Shown one piece after another: positions 1 to 8,846 of a stretch of 64,000 nt of DNA. Source of the stretch: Acidicapsa acidisoli (lineage in GTDB: Bacteria > Acidobacteriota > Terriglobia > Terriglobales > Acidobacteriaceae); contig NZ_JAGSYI010000002.1 of NCBI RefSeq assembly GCF_025685625.1, forward strand, positions 992,001 to 1,056,000, in the 5' to 3' direction. The position numbers and the translations under genes were made by a program. The stretch's first letter is position 1. Every line of letters begins with the position of its first letter. The notes beneath the pieces are model-generated. The model saw only the letters and a list, made by a program, of their open reading frames with translations. It made no database searches and was not told where the DNA came from.

Positions 1-440
1 TCCTGGACCGCTCTAAGAACCAAGTAATCAGATTCCCTGGGCGGGAAGCGGCAAACCAACTCGAATTTGGGCCAATTCGTCAGCACTCCACCTTGCAAGG
101 GATTCCGATTAAGGTTGGCGGGGAAAAGGCAGATGTGCCCATACATCTCGAAGACGGCGACCTGAACCATATCGTTTATGCCCCTAGACGGATTGCTAAA
201 CAGATTAGTCAATACTTGTTTACTACCGTTGTTCGAATCGAGGGAATGGGTAGATGGTTTCGCAATCGATTAGGAGAGTGGGAACTAAGGGAACTGTACG
301 CTGAGACCATTCACCCGCTTAGCGAAGGAAATCTTAAAGGCGATATTGCGCGTCTTCGGGCAATTCCCGCCGATTGGAAACAGATGGATGATCCAATCGG
401 CGAACTGATGGCCCTTAGAAGTGGAGAAGGATCTAAATAA
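1..440 (+). CDS. Hypothetical protein, 3' end only (5' end outside window)
   Basis: The reading frame is open from base 3 to the TAA at 438-440, so the gene begins upstream of the window and only about 145 C-terminal residues are seen. The first in-window start-like codon (TTG at 93) is probably internal. The visible part is charged and hydrophilic, with no membrane segment or recognisable catalytic motif. Its stop overlaps the ATG of the next gene by one base (TAATG), which suggests translational coupling to the PIN-domain gene. By position it could be the antitoxin or regulatory partner of that gene, but nothing in the sequence proves it, and I do not recognise the family. Confidence 0.6.
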   Translation, partial: LDRSKNQVIRFPGREAANQLEFGPIRQHSTLQGIPIKVGGEKADVPIHLEDGDLNHIVYAPRRIAKQISQYLFTTVVRIEGMGRWFRNRLGEWELRELYAETIHPLSEGNLKGDIARLRAIPADWKQMDDPIGELMALRSGEGSK

Positions 441-985
441 TGGTGTCTATCGATACCAGCATACTGAGCCTGCTACTTCATCCGTCGGCAAAGCCGCCGA
501 TCGACCCCGCGACCAACAAGCCTCTGGAAAAAGCGCACGAGCGGGTAGACCAACTCGTCGACGACTTGGATTCAGCCAAGGAGAGGATCATAATTCCGGC
601 ACCTGCATTATCGGAATTCTTGGTGATTGCCGACGCTGCTGGACCTCAGTACCTCGCGGAAATATCCAATTTGTCGCATGTGTACATTGAGCCGTTCGAT
701 CAACTTGCGGCCATTGAGTTAGCTGCCATGGAGTTGCTTGCGCGTAAGACGGGAAACAAGCGACACCCCCTTCCCCCAGATGTTCCTTGGCAAAAGGTCA
801 AATTTGATCGCCAGATAGTTGCGATTGCAAAGCGTATCGGATGTAGAGCGATCTATTCGGACGATGAACATGTGCGACGTATTGCAGAGGATATAGGAAT
901 GAAGGTTACATCCTCGTGGGAATTACCGTTTCCACAGAGCAAGACGCCACTATTGGACGCTTCGGGAAATCCGATAATTCTTTAG
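440..985 (+). CDS. PIN-domain protein, putative ribonuclease (VapC-like)
   Basis: This 181-residue protein has the spaced acidic residues of a PIN nuclease: D5 in the first strand (VSIDTS), E59 in a SEF motif, D123 (KFDRQ) and D141/D142 after IYS. PIN domains are Mg2+-dependent single-strand RNases and are often the toxin of VapBC modules. At 181 residues it is longer than a typical VapC (about 130), with an extra charged stretch at about 15-45 and a tail after residue 160. Its ATG overlaps the stop of the upstream gene, so the two are probably translated together. Toxin activity is inferred. A housekeeping or orphan PIN protein is the alternative. Confidence 0.75.
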   Translation: MVSIDTSILSLLLHPSAKPPIDPATNKPLEKAHERVDQLVDDLDSAKERIIIPAPALSEFLVIADAAGPQYLAEISNLSHVYIEPFDQLAAIELAAMELLARKTGNKRHPLPPDVPWQKVKFDRQIVAIAKRIGCRAIYSDDEHVRRIAEDIGMKVTSSWELPFPQSKTPLLDASGNPIIL

Positions 986-1062
986 GCCATTGAGTTAGCC
1001 AACGTAATTATTGCCTGTATTTCTGATAGACGGCGAAGTCATGAAACGAGTGGCTGTAAGGC

Positions 1063-1803
1063 TCAGATCGACTGAACTGGGATCAGTGTCAGGTCGTCGA
1101 CCAGCCCTACTTCGCGTTGCACAAAGGGTTCGCCGTATCGCACTCCGGCGAGGAGGCCGTAGTGTCTGGCTTCGGCGAAGGTCCGCTCGCGAATCTCTTC
1201 TTCCGGAACGAACAATCCCCCGCCCTGCGCCTGATTTGCATACTGCGACTTGTAGGCCATCAGCGAGGCGTGGCGCTGCTCGATGAATTGTGTAATATCC
1301 ACTATGAAGCTGGGGCGCACGTCGGCGTAGAGGCTGGCGTAGACGATCTTGAAGGGACGATGCGGCGGCAAAGCCTCTACGCCCATCCCTTGCAGGCGGG
1401 AAAGTCCCGCTAGAAAACAGGCTTCGTAGCCGAGCGTGGAGCAGGTGGCGTGGTCCGGATGGCGGGCTTCCCCATACGGCAGAATTACTACCCTGGGCCG
1501 TAATTCGCGGACGACTCGCGCAATCTTGAGGCGATTTTCCAAGGTGTTCGAGACTGCGCCGTCGGGTAAGTCCAGCGCCTGCCGGTGGGTTACGCCGAGG
1601 ATTCGGGCTGCCTCTTCGGCTTCAGCAGCGCGTTCCGTGGCGCTGCCACGGGTGCCGGATTCGCCTTGCGTCAGATCCAGAATTCCGGTGCGGAGGTTGC
1701 GCGCGGCCATGCGGAGGAGCGTGCCGCCGCAGGTCTGTTCGACATCGTCGCGGTGAGCTGCGATGGCCAGCACATCGACGGAAGGATCGGATGTGCTGGT
1801 CAT
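1063..1803 (-). CDS. bshB1: BshB1-like LmbE/PIG-L family deacetylase
   Basis: The product is a 246-residue LmbE/PIG-L-fold zinc deacetylase. It carries the metal-binding AHxDDxE signature at residues 16-22 and the second HPDH signature at 115-118. The length and the pattern through the centre resemble BshB1, which removes acetate from GlcNAc-malate in bacillithiol synthesis in the cytosol. The first signature reads AHRDD where the family normally has AHPDD; the proposed metal ligands H17, D20 and H118 are kept. The ATG at 1803 has no strong Shine-Dalgarno. bshA and bshC are not in this window, so the pathway role rests on family resemblance. Other PIG-L deacetylases with different substrates remain possible. 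Confidence 0.75.
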   Translation of the reverse strand: MTSTSDPSVDVLAIAAHRDDVEQTCGGTLLRMAARNLRTGILDLTQGESGTRGSATERAAEAEEAARILGVTHRQALDLPDGAVSNTLENRLKIARVVRELRPRVVILPYGEARHPDHATCSTLGYEACFLAGLSRLQGMGVEALPPHRPFKIVYASLYADVRPSFIVDITQFIEQRHASLMAYKSQYANQAQGGGLFVPEEEIRERTFAEARHYGLLAGVRYGEPFVQREVGLVDDLTLIPVQSI

Positions 1804-1836
1804 CTGCTGGTCATGTGTAGCTCAGTCTGCATTGCC

Positions 1837-3333
1837 TTAGTAGACCGTGTTGTCTCCGTCTGTGATCGCGTCCATGTAGGCCACGTCGTAGGCGGTACCG
1901 GTGACGGTGACGTAGAAGTTGTTGATCGCCGATCCGTCGGTGGTCGAGTAGATATACACCTGGCCGCCTTCGGCGATGTAAACCTTGTTCAGACTGGTCA
2001 CTGCGGCGATTCCCGTCAAGTCCCCCTGATACGGTTCGATCAGGGACACCGTGTTGGTGGACGTGTTGAACATTGTGAGACAGCCGTAGGGCTGGCCGGT
2101 CGCGTATCGCTCTCCCTCGGTGCAGCGAATGCCTCCGAGCCAGAGCGTGTTGTTATCGGCCAGAACCATGCGCGTCCGCTGACCTGGGGAGCTGTCACTG
2201 ACGGAAATCGGGCTTCCGGCGGTGCTATTGGTGAGATTGATCGGGGTGAGATATCCGGAGAACAACTGGCCTGCCGCCAGAGTGCCGGTGGGAGATCCCT
2301 CTCCTAATACGTAGAGCGTGTCGACGTTGTCCGGACCGCCCGTCGCTTCCAGGGCGTTGCTGGCGCCGCCGGGCACCGCGATTGTGCTCTTTGTGAGAGC
2401 AGACGTGGTAGGAAGCGAGCCTTCCTGCTGGCCATCTGTCACGTTAAAGGGACCGGTCGGCAGAATGCTGACAGAGGAGGCGTTGCCGCCGCACTCGGGA
2501 CCGCAGTTCAGGATGTAGATCGAGCTGCCGTCTTCGGAGAAGACGCCTTTGACCGGCCGATCGAAGCTCAACGGCGCACCGTAAGCGACGTTGAACTGCG
2601 TATTCATATTGTCCGGGCTCTGCATCTGCGCCAGGCACATGCCGGGTTTATTCTTCGGTTCGCAATCGACGTAGGGAGCCGGCCAGGTTTGATTCGTCAG
2701 GTAGAAGGCGGCGAGCGCGGCGGAGTCGGCGGAGGTCAGTTTCCGCGGATAGTAGGCGTAGTTGGAGTTCTGAACGAAGGCCAGCATGATCGTCCCGCCG
2801 GGATTCATCGAGACGTGGTTCACGCCGGGCAGGCTCAGGGCGTAGGTATTGCCCCCGGCCTTGTCCACTACCGTGAGCACGTTGGCCGACTGGCTGGCAG
2901 CAATGACCCATAACTGATTGCGTGAGACGAAGACGCTGGAGGAGAGTCCAGCGAGGGTCGCGGCGGAGCCGATTACGGACTCCTTCGCGTAGTTGATCAG
3001 GGTGAAGCTTCCGTCGCCCGATCCGTACACGGCGCCGATCTGCTCTTCGGGCATGTTTTGAATGGTGCTGGGCAGCGCGCCGCTATAGCCGCTGATGCTG
3101 AACGAAGGGACCTTGTCGTTGAAGCTTTGACGGATGTCGTAAAACGCGTCTACGAACTGAAGCAAGCCCTTGCTTGCCGCGCTGGGGTTCTGAATCGCGA
3201 TGAGCACCCGATTGGCTATGCCGCTGGGTGGCAAAACACGGCCATCAAAATAGAAATTGTTTCCACAGCCCGCCAGTACACCCGCGGTGACAATCGCCGC
3301 CAAGGCGCAAATCACGAGACTTCTCTTCTTCAA
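1837..3333 (-). CDS. Lipoprotein with predicted beta-propeller-like repeats
   Basis: I start this at the TTG at 3333, which gives MKKRS followed by a hydrophobic stretch and an LAGC lipobox (lipidated Cys about residue 23). A GAGG lies about 9 bases upstream. An in-frame TTG at 3348 is an alternative, and the longer open frame to 3519 adds an implausible N-terminus. The mature part, about 475 residues, is rich in Gly, Ser, Asn and Val. It contains repeated strand-turn segments such as VSMNPGG, DGSSIYILN and TLYVLGEG that resemble YncE/YVTN-type propeller blades. It is probably anchored in an envelope membrane facing the periplasm or surface. The function is unknown. It is transcribed away from the HMT/MTHFR gene, whose start is 185 bases off. 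Confidence 0.7.
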   Translation of the reverse strand: MKKRSLVICALAAIVTAGVLAGCGNNFYFDGRVLPPSGIANRVLIAIQNPSAASKGLLQFVDAFYDIRQSFNDKVPSFSISGYSGALPSTIQNMPEEQIGAVYGSGDGSFTLINYAKESVIGSAATLAGLSSSVFVSRNQLWVIAASQSANVLTVVDKAGGNTYALSLPGVNHVSMNPGGTIMLAFVQNSNYAYYPRKLTSADSAALAAFYLTNQTWPAPYVDCEPKNKPGMCLAQMQSPDNMNTQFNVAYGAPLSFDRPVKGVFSEDGSSIYILNCGPECGGNASSVSILPTGPFNVTDGQQEGSLPTTSALTKSTIAVPGGASNALEATGGPDNVDTLYVLGEGSPTGTLAAGQLFSGYLTPINLTNSTAGSPISVSDSSPGQRTRMVLADNNTLWLGGIRCTEGERYATGQPYGCLTMFNTSTNTVSLIEPYQGDLTGIAAVTSLNKVYIAEGGQVYIYSTTDGSAINNFYVTVTGTAYDVAYMDAITDGDNTVY

Positions 3334-3517
3334 AATCCTATACCTCAAATCAACAGGCTGACTGGCAAAGTATAACAAAGCGGGCATTGTACCCGCGCCC
3401 GGCCCAAGGGGCCGACTCGATATCCCGCTCGAACTGCTGTGAAAGAGAGTCTCGAATCCGTCTCCGCATTGGACGCAAATCAATGAACAAGGACAGCCGA
3501 CTTGCAAACGCGATAGC

Positions 3518-5443
3518 ATGATTTGTAACGTGCGAACCTTGAAGGAAATTTTTGCCGACCGGCCGGTGCTCTGTGACGGAGCGATGGGAACCGTCCTCTA
3601 CGCTCGCGGAATCTTTATCAATCGCTGCTACGACGAGCTGAATCTCTCCGATCCCTCGCTGATCCTCTCGATTCACGAGGAGTATTTGCAGGGGGGAGCT
3701 GAAATTCTGGAGACGAACACCTTCGGGGCGAATCGCTTTCGCCTTGCCCGGCATGGATTGGCGAGCCGGACTGCGGAGATTAACGAAGCCGGTGTCCGTC
3801 TTGCGCGGCAGGCTGCCGAGCATCTCAAAGACAAGCAGGCGGGCGACGCCTGGGTAGCCGGATCGGTCGGCCCGCTTGGAGTGCATCTGGAGCCGCTGGG
3901 AAAGACCGGGCTGGAAGAGGCCCGCGCGGCATTTGCCGAGCAGATTGCCGCCCTGGCGGCGGCAGGCGCGGACATGCTGATGATTGAGACGATGCCCGCC
4001 CTGAACGAGGCTCGCGAGGCTCTGCTGGCGGCGAAAGAAACCGCTCCGGGATTGCCGGTCTTTGTGATGGTGACGGTGGATGATGACGGCAACTGCCTGG
4101 ACGGATCATCCCCGGAACATGCGGCGACGATGTTCACCGAACTGGGAGCCGATGCGATTGGCTGCAACTGCTCTACGGGACCGGCTACCGTCCTGACGGC
4201 GATTGAGGCGATGCGGGCGGTTACTTCCCTGCCGCTGGTTGCGATGCCCAACGCCGGAATGCCGCGGGCTGTCGAGGGGCGCAACATCTATCTGTGTTCG
4301 CCAGAGTACATGGCGAGTTTTGCGCGCAAGGCCATCAAGGCCGGGGCGCAATATGTGGGTGGCTGCTGCGGAACTACGCCGAACCATATCCGGGCAATGA
4401 AATCGGCTATCCGCGCAATCGATGCTCAGAATCGCAATGAATCTCGCGATCAGGCGAATCCTAAGAGCGGGGTCGAGGTTCTTGGAGGCGCTTCTTCGGC
4501 GCTCAATGCAGAGATCCCGCCTGCGCCGCTTGCCGAGCGCTCCCAGATCGGCTCACTTGTGGCGGAAGGGACGTTCGTTACGCTGGTGGAGATCGTTCCG
4601 CCGCGCGGCATCGATTGCCATAAGGAGATCGAGGGGGCGCGGCTACTGGCTTCGCTTGGCGTACATGCGATCAACGTGCCGGATTCGCCGCGCGCTTCGG
4701 CTCGCATGAGCGCGCAGAGCCTGTGCATTCAGATTCAGCAGCACACCGGGATCGAGACGGTGCTGCACTATACCTGCCGCGACCGCAATGTTCTCAGCAT
4801 TCAGTCGGACCTGCTCGGAGCATCGTCAATCGGATTGCACAATATTCTGTGCCTGACCGGCGATCCGCCCAAGCTGGGTAATTATCCCGATGCGACGGCG
4901 GTGTTTGACGTGGATGCGATTGGTCTGGTGAACATCGTGCGGAAGCTCAATTATGGCTTCGACATTGGCGGCAACTCGATCGGTGCCTCCACCAACTTCA
5001 CCATCGGCGTTGCAGCCAACCCCGGCGTGCCGGACATTGAGCAGGAATTGCGCCGATTTGCCTGGAAGGTGGAGGCCGGCGCGGAATATGCCATTACCCA
5101 GCCGGTCTTTGACCTGCGATTGCTGGAGACATTCCTGCGCCGTATTGAGGAGTTTCGAATCCCGGTGATTGCGGGAATCTGGCCGCTGACCAGCTTGAGG
5201 AACGCCGAGGTGCTGCGCAATGATTTGCGTGTTTCGGTGCCCGAATCTGTGATGCTGCGCATGGCCCAGGCGGATTCGCCCGAAGCTGCCCGTGCGGAGG
5301 GCGTAAGCATCGCACGTGAGATGCTGATGGAAGCCCAGCCGATGGTGCAGGGCGTTCAGGTCAGCGCACCTTTCGGCCGGTACGCGCTGGCTGCCGAGGT
5401 CATTGCATCGGTCCTGCCGGAAGCAACAGGGCCGACACGCTAA
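3518..5443 (+). CDS. Bifunctional homocysteine S-methyltransferase / 5,10-methylenetetrahydrofolate reductase
   Basis: This 641-residue protein fuses two one-carbon enzymes. Residues 1 to about 300 form a homocysteine methyltransferase barrel, with CDGAMGT at the start and zinc-binding cysteines in NC (C218) and GGCCGTTP (C283, C284). Residues about 340-641 form an FAD-dependent methylenetetrahydrofolate reductase, with HYTCRDRN and ITQPVFD motifs. The family is known (YitJ-type fusion in Bacillus). It would make methyl-THF and transfer a methyl group to homocysteine in methionine supply or recycling, in the cytosol. The ATG at 3518 gives a natural N-terminus. No other met genes flank it, and xseB follows 41 bases downstream. 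Confidence 0.92.
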   Translation: MICNVRTLKEIFADRPVLCDGAMGTVLYARGIFINRCYDELNLSDPSLILSIHEEYLQGGAEILETNTFGANRFRLARHGLASRTAEINEAGVRLARQAAEHLKDKQAGDAWVAGSVGPLGVHLEPLGKTGLEEARAAFAEQIAALAAAGADMLMIETMPALNEAREALLAAKETAPGLPVFVMVTVDDDGNCLDGSSPEHAATMFTELGADAIGCNCSTGPATVLTAIEAMRAVTSLPLVAMPNAGMPRAVEGRNIYLCSPEYMASFARKAIKAGAQYVGGCCGTTPNHIRAMKSAIRAIDAQNRNESRDQANPKSGVEVLGGASSALNAEIPPAPLAERSQIGSLVAEGTFVTLVEIVPPRGIDCHKEIEGARLLASLGVHAINVPDSPRASARMSAQSLCIQIQQHTGIETVLHYTCRDRNVLSIQSDLLGASSIGLHNILCLTGDPPKLGNYPDATAVFDVDAIGLVNIVRKLNYGFDIGGNSIGASTNFTIGVAANPGVPDIEQELRRFAWKVEAGAEYAITQPVFDLRLLETFLRRIEEFRIPVIAGIWPLTSLRNAEVLRNDLRVSVPESVMLRMAQADSPEAARAEGVSIAREMLMEAQPMVQGVQVSAPFGRYALAAEVIASVLPEATGPTR

Positions 5444-5484
5444 ACTGCTGCGGATCGGGCCACAAAAAGGAGCAAAGAGCCTGT

Positions 5485-5706
5485 ATGGCTAACTTCGAAG
5501 ACTCGCTGAAGAAGCTGGAAACGATTGTCGCGCAACTGGAGCAGGGCGATCTGGCTCTCGAAGAGTCCCTCAAGTTATTTGAAGAAGGCGTAGGCCTGTC
5601 GGCTGCCTGCAAGCAGGAGCTGGACGCTGCGGAAGGTAAAGTTCAGATGCTGGTGAAACAGCGCGACGGCAGCCAGAAACCTGAACCATTCCTGGCGGAG
5701 AGCTAG
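5485..5706 (+). CDS. xseB: Exodeoxyribonuclease VII small subunit
   Basis: This short acidic helical protein of 73 residues matches the XseB pattern: an N-terminal FEDSLKKLE segment, then EQGDLALEESLKLFEEG, then a polar tail. XseB subunits bind the XseA catalytic chain to form exonuclease VII, which degrades single-stranded DNA to oligonucleotides in the cytosol. A Shine-Dalgarno AAAGGAG precedes the ATG by about 11 bases. xseA is not adjacent, which is not unusual. The gene may be co-transcribed with the upstream methyltransferase/reductase, which ends 41 bases earlier. Confidence 0.93.
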   Translation: MANFEDSLKKLETIVAQLEQGDLALEESLKLFEEGVGLSAACKQELDAAEGKVQMLVKQRDGSQKPEPFLAES

Positions 5707-5806
5707 CCCGGCTGCTTCTAGGGCCATCGTTCAACTGGCCGTCAGCATGTATGATTTTTTGAACAGGATTGCCTGCTCTCAGGGAAGGCCTGTTCTAATT
5801 ACTTCG

Positions 5807-6643
5807 ATGCCTGAATCCAATCAAGACACAATTTCCAAATCCGAAGCCGCAGATTCGACGGCGCCTACCTCAATCCATGAAACGGCAGTGCGCGAGCCTT
5901 TTCGGCTAGACGGCCTGCACGCGCTCGTCACCGGCGGGGCAAGCGGCATCGGCGAGGCAACCTCGCGGGAGCTTGTTCGCGCAGGCGCGTTCGTCTGGAT
6001 CGCGGACATCAACCTGACCGCGGCGAAGGCGCTTGCCTCCTCGCTGGGCAACGCTCAGGCCGTTTCCATGGATGTAACCTCAGCACAGTCCATAGAAGAG
6101 GCCGCTCTGCAACTGCCGCAACTCGATATTCTAGTGAACAATGCCGGGATCGGACATGTGGGCGGCATCGCAACGACACAGGCCGAGGATTTTGACCGGC
6201 TCTTGAACGTCAATGTCCGATCGGTTTTTCTGGTTACGCAGCGATTGCTGCCGCTGCTGCTGGCAAGCCCCGCAAAAGGCTCGATTGTGAACATCGGCTC
6301 GGTGGCCGGAATGATCGGAATCCGGCAGCGCTTTGCCTACTGCACTACGAAGGGTGCGGTGCTGGCCATGACGCGGCAGCTCGCGGTCGAGTACCCCAAG
6401 GAACTGCGGGTTAACGCCATCTGTCCCGGCACCGTGGAAACACCCTTTGTCGAAGGCTATCTGGACAAGTACCACGCGCATGAGAAAGAGAAGATTCGCG
6501 AAGAGTTGCGCGCGCGCCAGCCGATGGGACGCCTGGGACAGCCGGAAGAGGTTGCATCAATGGTGCGATATCTGAGTTCTCGCGAGGCCAGCTTCATCAG
6601 CGGTTCGCTATTCACAATCGACGGCGGTTGGACTGCCGCTTAA
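5807..6643 (+). CDS. SDR-family NAD(P)-dependent dehydrogenase, likely sugar-acid pathway
   Basis: This is a classical short-chain dehydrogenase with the cofactor motif TGGASGIG (about residues 42-49 from the ATG at 5807), NNAG, a catalytic Ser in NIGSVAG and YCTTK as the Tyr-x-x-x-Lys pair. The C-terminus has the usual SGSLFTIDGG. The frame is open to an ATG at 5747, which would add 20 residues; neither start has a convincing ribosome site. It sits 27 bases before an FAH-family hydrolase and near a FucP-type symporter and a lactonase. A 2-keto-3-deoxy-L-fuconate dehydrogenase, or an L-fucose dehydrogenase, fits that context. The substrate cannot be read from sequence alone. Confidence 0.8.
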   Translation: MPESNQDTISKSEAADSTAPTSIHETAVREPFRLDGLHALVTGGASGIGEATSRELVRAGAFVWIADINLTAAKALASSLGNAQAVSMDVTSAQSIEEAALQLPQLDILVNNAGIGHVGGIATTQAEDFDRLLNVNVRSVFLVTQRLLPLLLASPAKGSIVNIGSVAGMIGIRQRFAYCTTKGAVLAMTRQLAVEYPKELRVNAICPGTVETPFVEGYLDKYHAHEKEKIREELRARQPMGRLGQPEEVASMVRYLSSREASFISGSLFTIDGGWTAA

Positions 6644-6670
6644 GCCTCTGTAACTCGAACGGGAGTTGGC

Positions 6671-7519
6671 ATGAAATTAGTTTCCTTTTCTGAATTGAAT
6701 AGACCTGCTGGTCCCGGTTCGATCCGTCCCGGAGTCCTGTTGGACGAGGGCAGCCGGGTAATTGATCTCACCACAGCCGGCCACGCCGATGCGCTGGCGG
6801 CAATCACCGCCGGAGTGACGGCGCTCACGAATGGCGGCGCGTATCGCGGCTACGCTGTCGACGAAATCAAGCTGCATGCGCCGCTCTCGAATCCGCCGCG
6901 CATCTTCTGCATCGGGCTCAACTATCGCGACCACGCCATCGAGTCCGGCATGGAGATCCCCAAGTTTCCGGTGGTCTTCTTCAAGATGGTGCCGTCGATT
7001 GTCGGGCCTGGCGACACAATCGTGATCCCGGAGATTACGAAAGAGCCGGATTATGAGGCCGAGTTTGCGTTCGTGATCGGAAAAGGGGGATTTCAGATTC
7101 CCGCGAGCAAGGCGATGGATCACGTCTACGGCTACACGATCATCAATGACGTTAGCGCTCGCGACATTCAGTTCTCGACGTCGCAATGGTCGCTCTCGAA
7201 GAGCCTGCCCACATTCTGCCCGATGGGGCCATCGATTGTGACTGCGGACGAGATTGCCGACCCGCATGCGCTCGATGTGCAACTCGCAATCGACGGCGAG
7301 GTGCTGCAGCACTCCAACACGCGCGAGCTGATCTTCAAGATTCCGGAGTTGATCGAATACATCTCGTCGATCACGCCGCTGTTGCCGGGAGATATCGTCT
7401 CCACCGGGACTCCTTTTGGCGTGGGGCTGGGGCGCAATCCGAAGCGCTGGCTTAAGGCGGGCGAGACCGTGACCATCACCATCGAAGGCCTGGGACAACT
7501 GACAAATCCAGTTGCCTAG
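6671..7519 (+). CDS. Fumarylacetoacetate hydrolase-family protein (2,4-diketo-3-deoxy-L-fuconate hydrolase candidate)
   Basis: This 282-residue protein has an FAH-fold C-terminal domain. Signatures include FCIGLNYRDHA, the metal-binding acidic residues in PDYEAEFAFVIG, the NDVSARDIQ motif and DIVSTGTPFGVG. Members cleave C-C bonds of beta-diketo acids with a divalent metal. In the known non-phosphorylative fucose route, a member splits 2,4-diketo-3-deoxyfuconate into pyruvate and lactate. The upstream SDR, convergent fucose symporter and lactonase support that assignment by context. GGGAG lies 6 bases before the ATG. Its TAG stop and the symporter's stop share the same CTAG, so the two convergent genes overlap by four bases. 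Confidence 0.85.
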   Translation: MKLVSFSELNRPAGPGSIRPGVLLDEGSRVIDLTTAGHADALAAITAGVTALTNGGAYRGYAVDEIKLHAPLSNPPRIFCIGLNYRDHAIESGMEIPKFPVVFFKMVPSIVGPGDTIVIPEITKEPDYEAEFAFVIGKGGFQIPASKAMDHVYGYTIINDVSARDIQFSTSQWSLSKSLPTFCPMGPSIVTADEIADPHALDVQLAIDGEVLQHSNTRELIFKIPELIEYISSITPLLPGDIVSTGTPFGVGLGRNPKRWLKAGETVTITIEGLGQLTNPVA

Positions 7520-8829
7520 GCCGCGGTTGTCTTCGCGGGACGCGCTCCGAACCAGGCGTAGAGCGCGATGCCGAGGAAGCATGCACCGGGCACACTGTAG
7601 GCGACATTTACGCTCATCGCGTCGGAGATCTTGCCCATGACAGGCGTGAGCGCGGCTCCGCCGATGATGGCCATCACCATCAGCGATCCGCCTGTCTTTG
7701 TTCGCGATCCGAGGCCATGAATCCCCAACGCGAAGATCGTCGGGAACATCATCGACATGAAGAAACTGCTGCACAGCAGGCAGATCACACCGACCCAGTT
7801 GAGCTGAGTAATCGCCATCAGCACCAGAAGGACGTTGCAGGCGGCAAAGATGCTGAGCAGCCGATCTGGGCGAACGTATTTCAGCAGCCACGCTGAGAGG
7901 AAGCGGCCAATGGCGAAGGCTGCGAGGGTTCCGGTGAGCATGTACCCGGCGACGCGCTCGGGCACTCCGGCATACGACTGCACATACTGGATGAAGTAGC
8001 TCCAGGTGCCTACCTGCGCGCCGACGTACAGGAATTGCGCCACGACGCCAAGGATAAAATGCCGCTTGAGCAATGTTCCAAGGCCGTCGCCGGTGCTGCC
8101 CTCTTCGTGCTCCTCTTCGACGTCGAGCGATGGGAACTTAGTGCGAGCGATGAGAAAGGCCAGGACCAGCGCTGCTATCCCGAGCACGAGATAGGGCGTC
8201 ACGACGCGGATGATCTCTGAGTGCAGGTAGGCGGAGTATGTGCCATCCGCCTTCTTCGCTGCGATTTGACCTGCCGTCAGTTCCACGCCGGAAAAAATAA
8301 AAACCGTGCCGACCAAGGTGGCCGTGATGCTGCCTAACGGATTGAATGCCTGGGAGAAATTGAGCCGCTGCTCGGAGTTCTCCGGCGCACCCATCCGCAC
8401 GATGATTGGATTGGCCGCCGTCTCAAGGAAAGACAGGCCGGAAGCGATGACGAACAGAGCCAACAGGAAGAAGCTGTAACTTCCGGCATTGGCTGCCGGC
8501 CAGAAAAGAAAGGAGCCGCTCGCGAGCAGGCACAACCCGGTCAGAATACCGAGCTTGTATCCGAAGCGCCGCATCAGGATTCCCGCCGGAATCGCCAAGC
8601 CAAAGTATCCCAGATAGAATGCCGTCTGAATGAATCCAGCCTCGAATCGCGTCAGGGCGAAGGATTTCATGAACTGGCGAATGAGGATGTCGTTCAGGTT
8701 GTTCGGAATCGCCCACATATAGAACAACGCCGTGACCAGCACAAAAGGCACCATGCGACCCGGCGGGACAATGGGCTGGTTCGACTCGCGCATCGGGTGA
8801 GTCTGCGAACTGGGAACAGTAATGTTCAA
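7516..8829 (-). CDS. fucP: L-fucose:H+ symporter-like MFS permease
   Basis: This 437-residue protein has about twelve hydrophobic segments and strong resemblance to the FHS (fucose:H+ symporter) branch of the major facilitator superfamily. The N-terminal FYMWAIPNNLNDILI and ETAANPIIV segments are characteristic and contain the acidic and Asn residues used in proton and sugar binding. It would import L-fucose or a related hexose across the inner membrane. I accept the TTG at 8829 because GAGGTGG lies 8 bases upstream; an ATG at 8793 lacks a ribosome site. It follows the lactonase gene by 17 bases on the same strand, so the two form an operon. Confidence 0.88.
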   Translation of the reverse strand: MNITVPSSQTHPMRESNQPIVPPGRMVPFVLVTALFYMWAIPNNLNDILIRQFMKSFALTRFEAGFIQTAFYLGYFGLAIPAGILMRRFGYKLGILTGLCLLASGSFLFWPAANAGSYSFFLLALFVIASGLSFLETAANPIIVRMGAPENSEQRLNFSQAFNPLGSITATLVGTVFIFSGVELTAGQIAAKKADGTYSAYLHSEIIRVVTPYLVLGIAALVLAFLIARTKFPSLDVEEEHEEGSTGDGLGTLLKRHFILGVVAQFLYVGAQVGTWSYFIQYVQSYAGVPERVAGYMLTGTLAAFAIGRFLSAWLLKYVRPDRLLSIFAACNVLLVLMAITQLNWVGVICLLCSSFFMSMMFPTIFALGIHGLGSRTKTGGSLMVMAIIGGAALTPVMGKISDAMSVNVAYSVPGACFLGIALYAWFGARPAKTTAA

Positions 8830-8846
8830 GTTAGTTCCACCTCGTC

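Noticed and set aside
225-250. tRNA-like TTCGAATC
   Set aside because: No surrounding cloverleaf, and it lies inside an open reading frame.
6677-7891. Long minus-strand open frame over the hydrolase and symporter genes
   Set aside because: It lies across two real genes, is rich in Arg and His, and matches no protein pattern.
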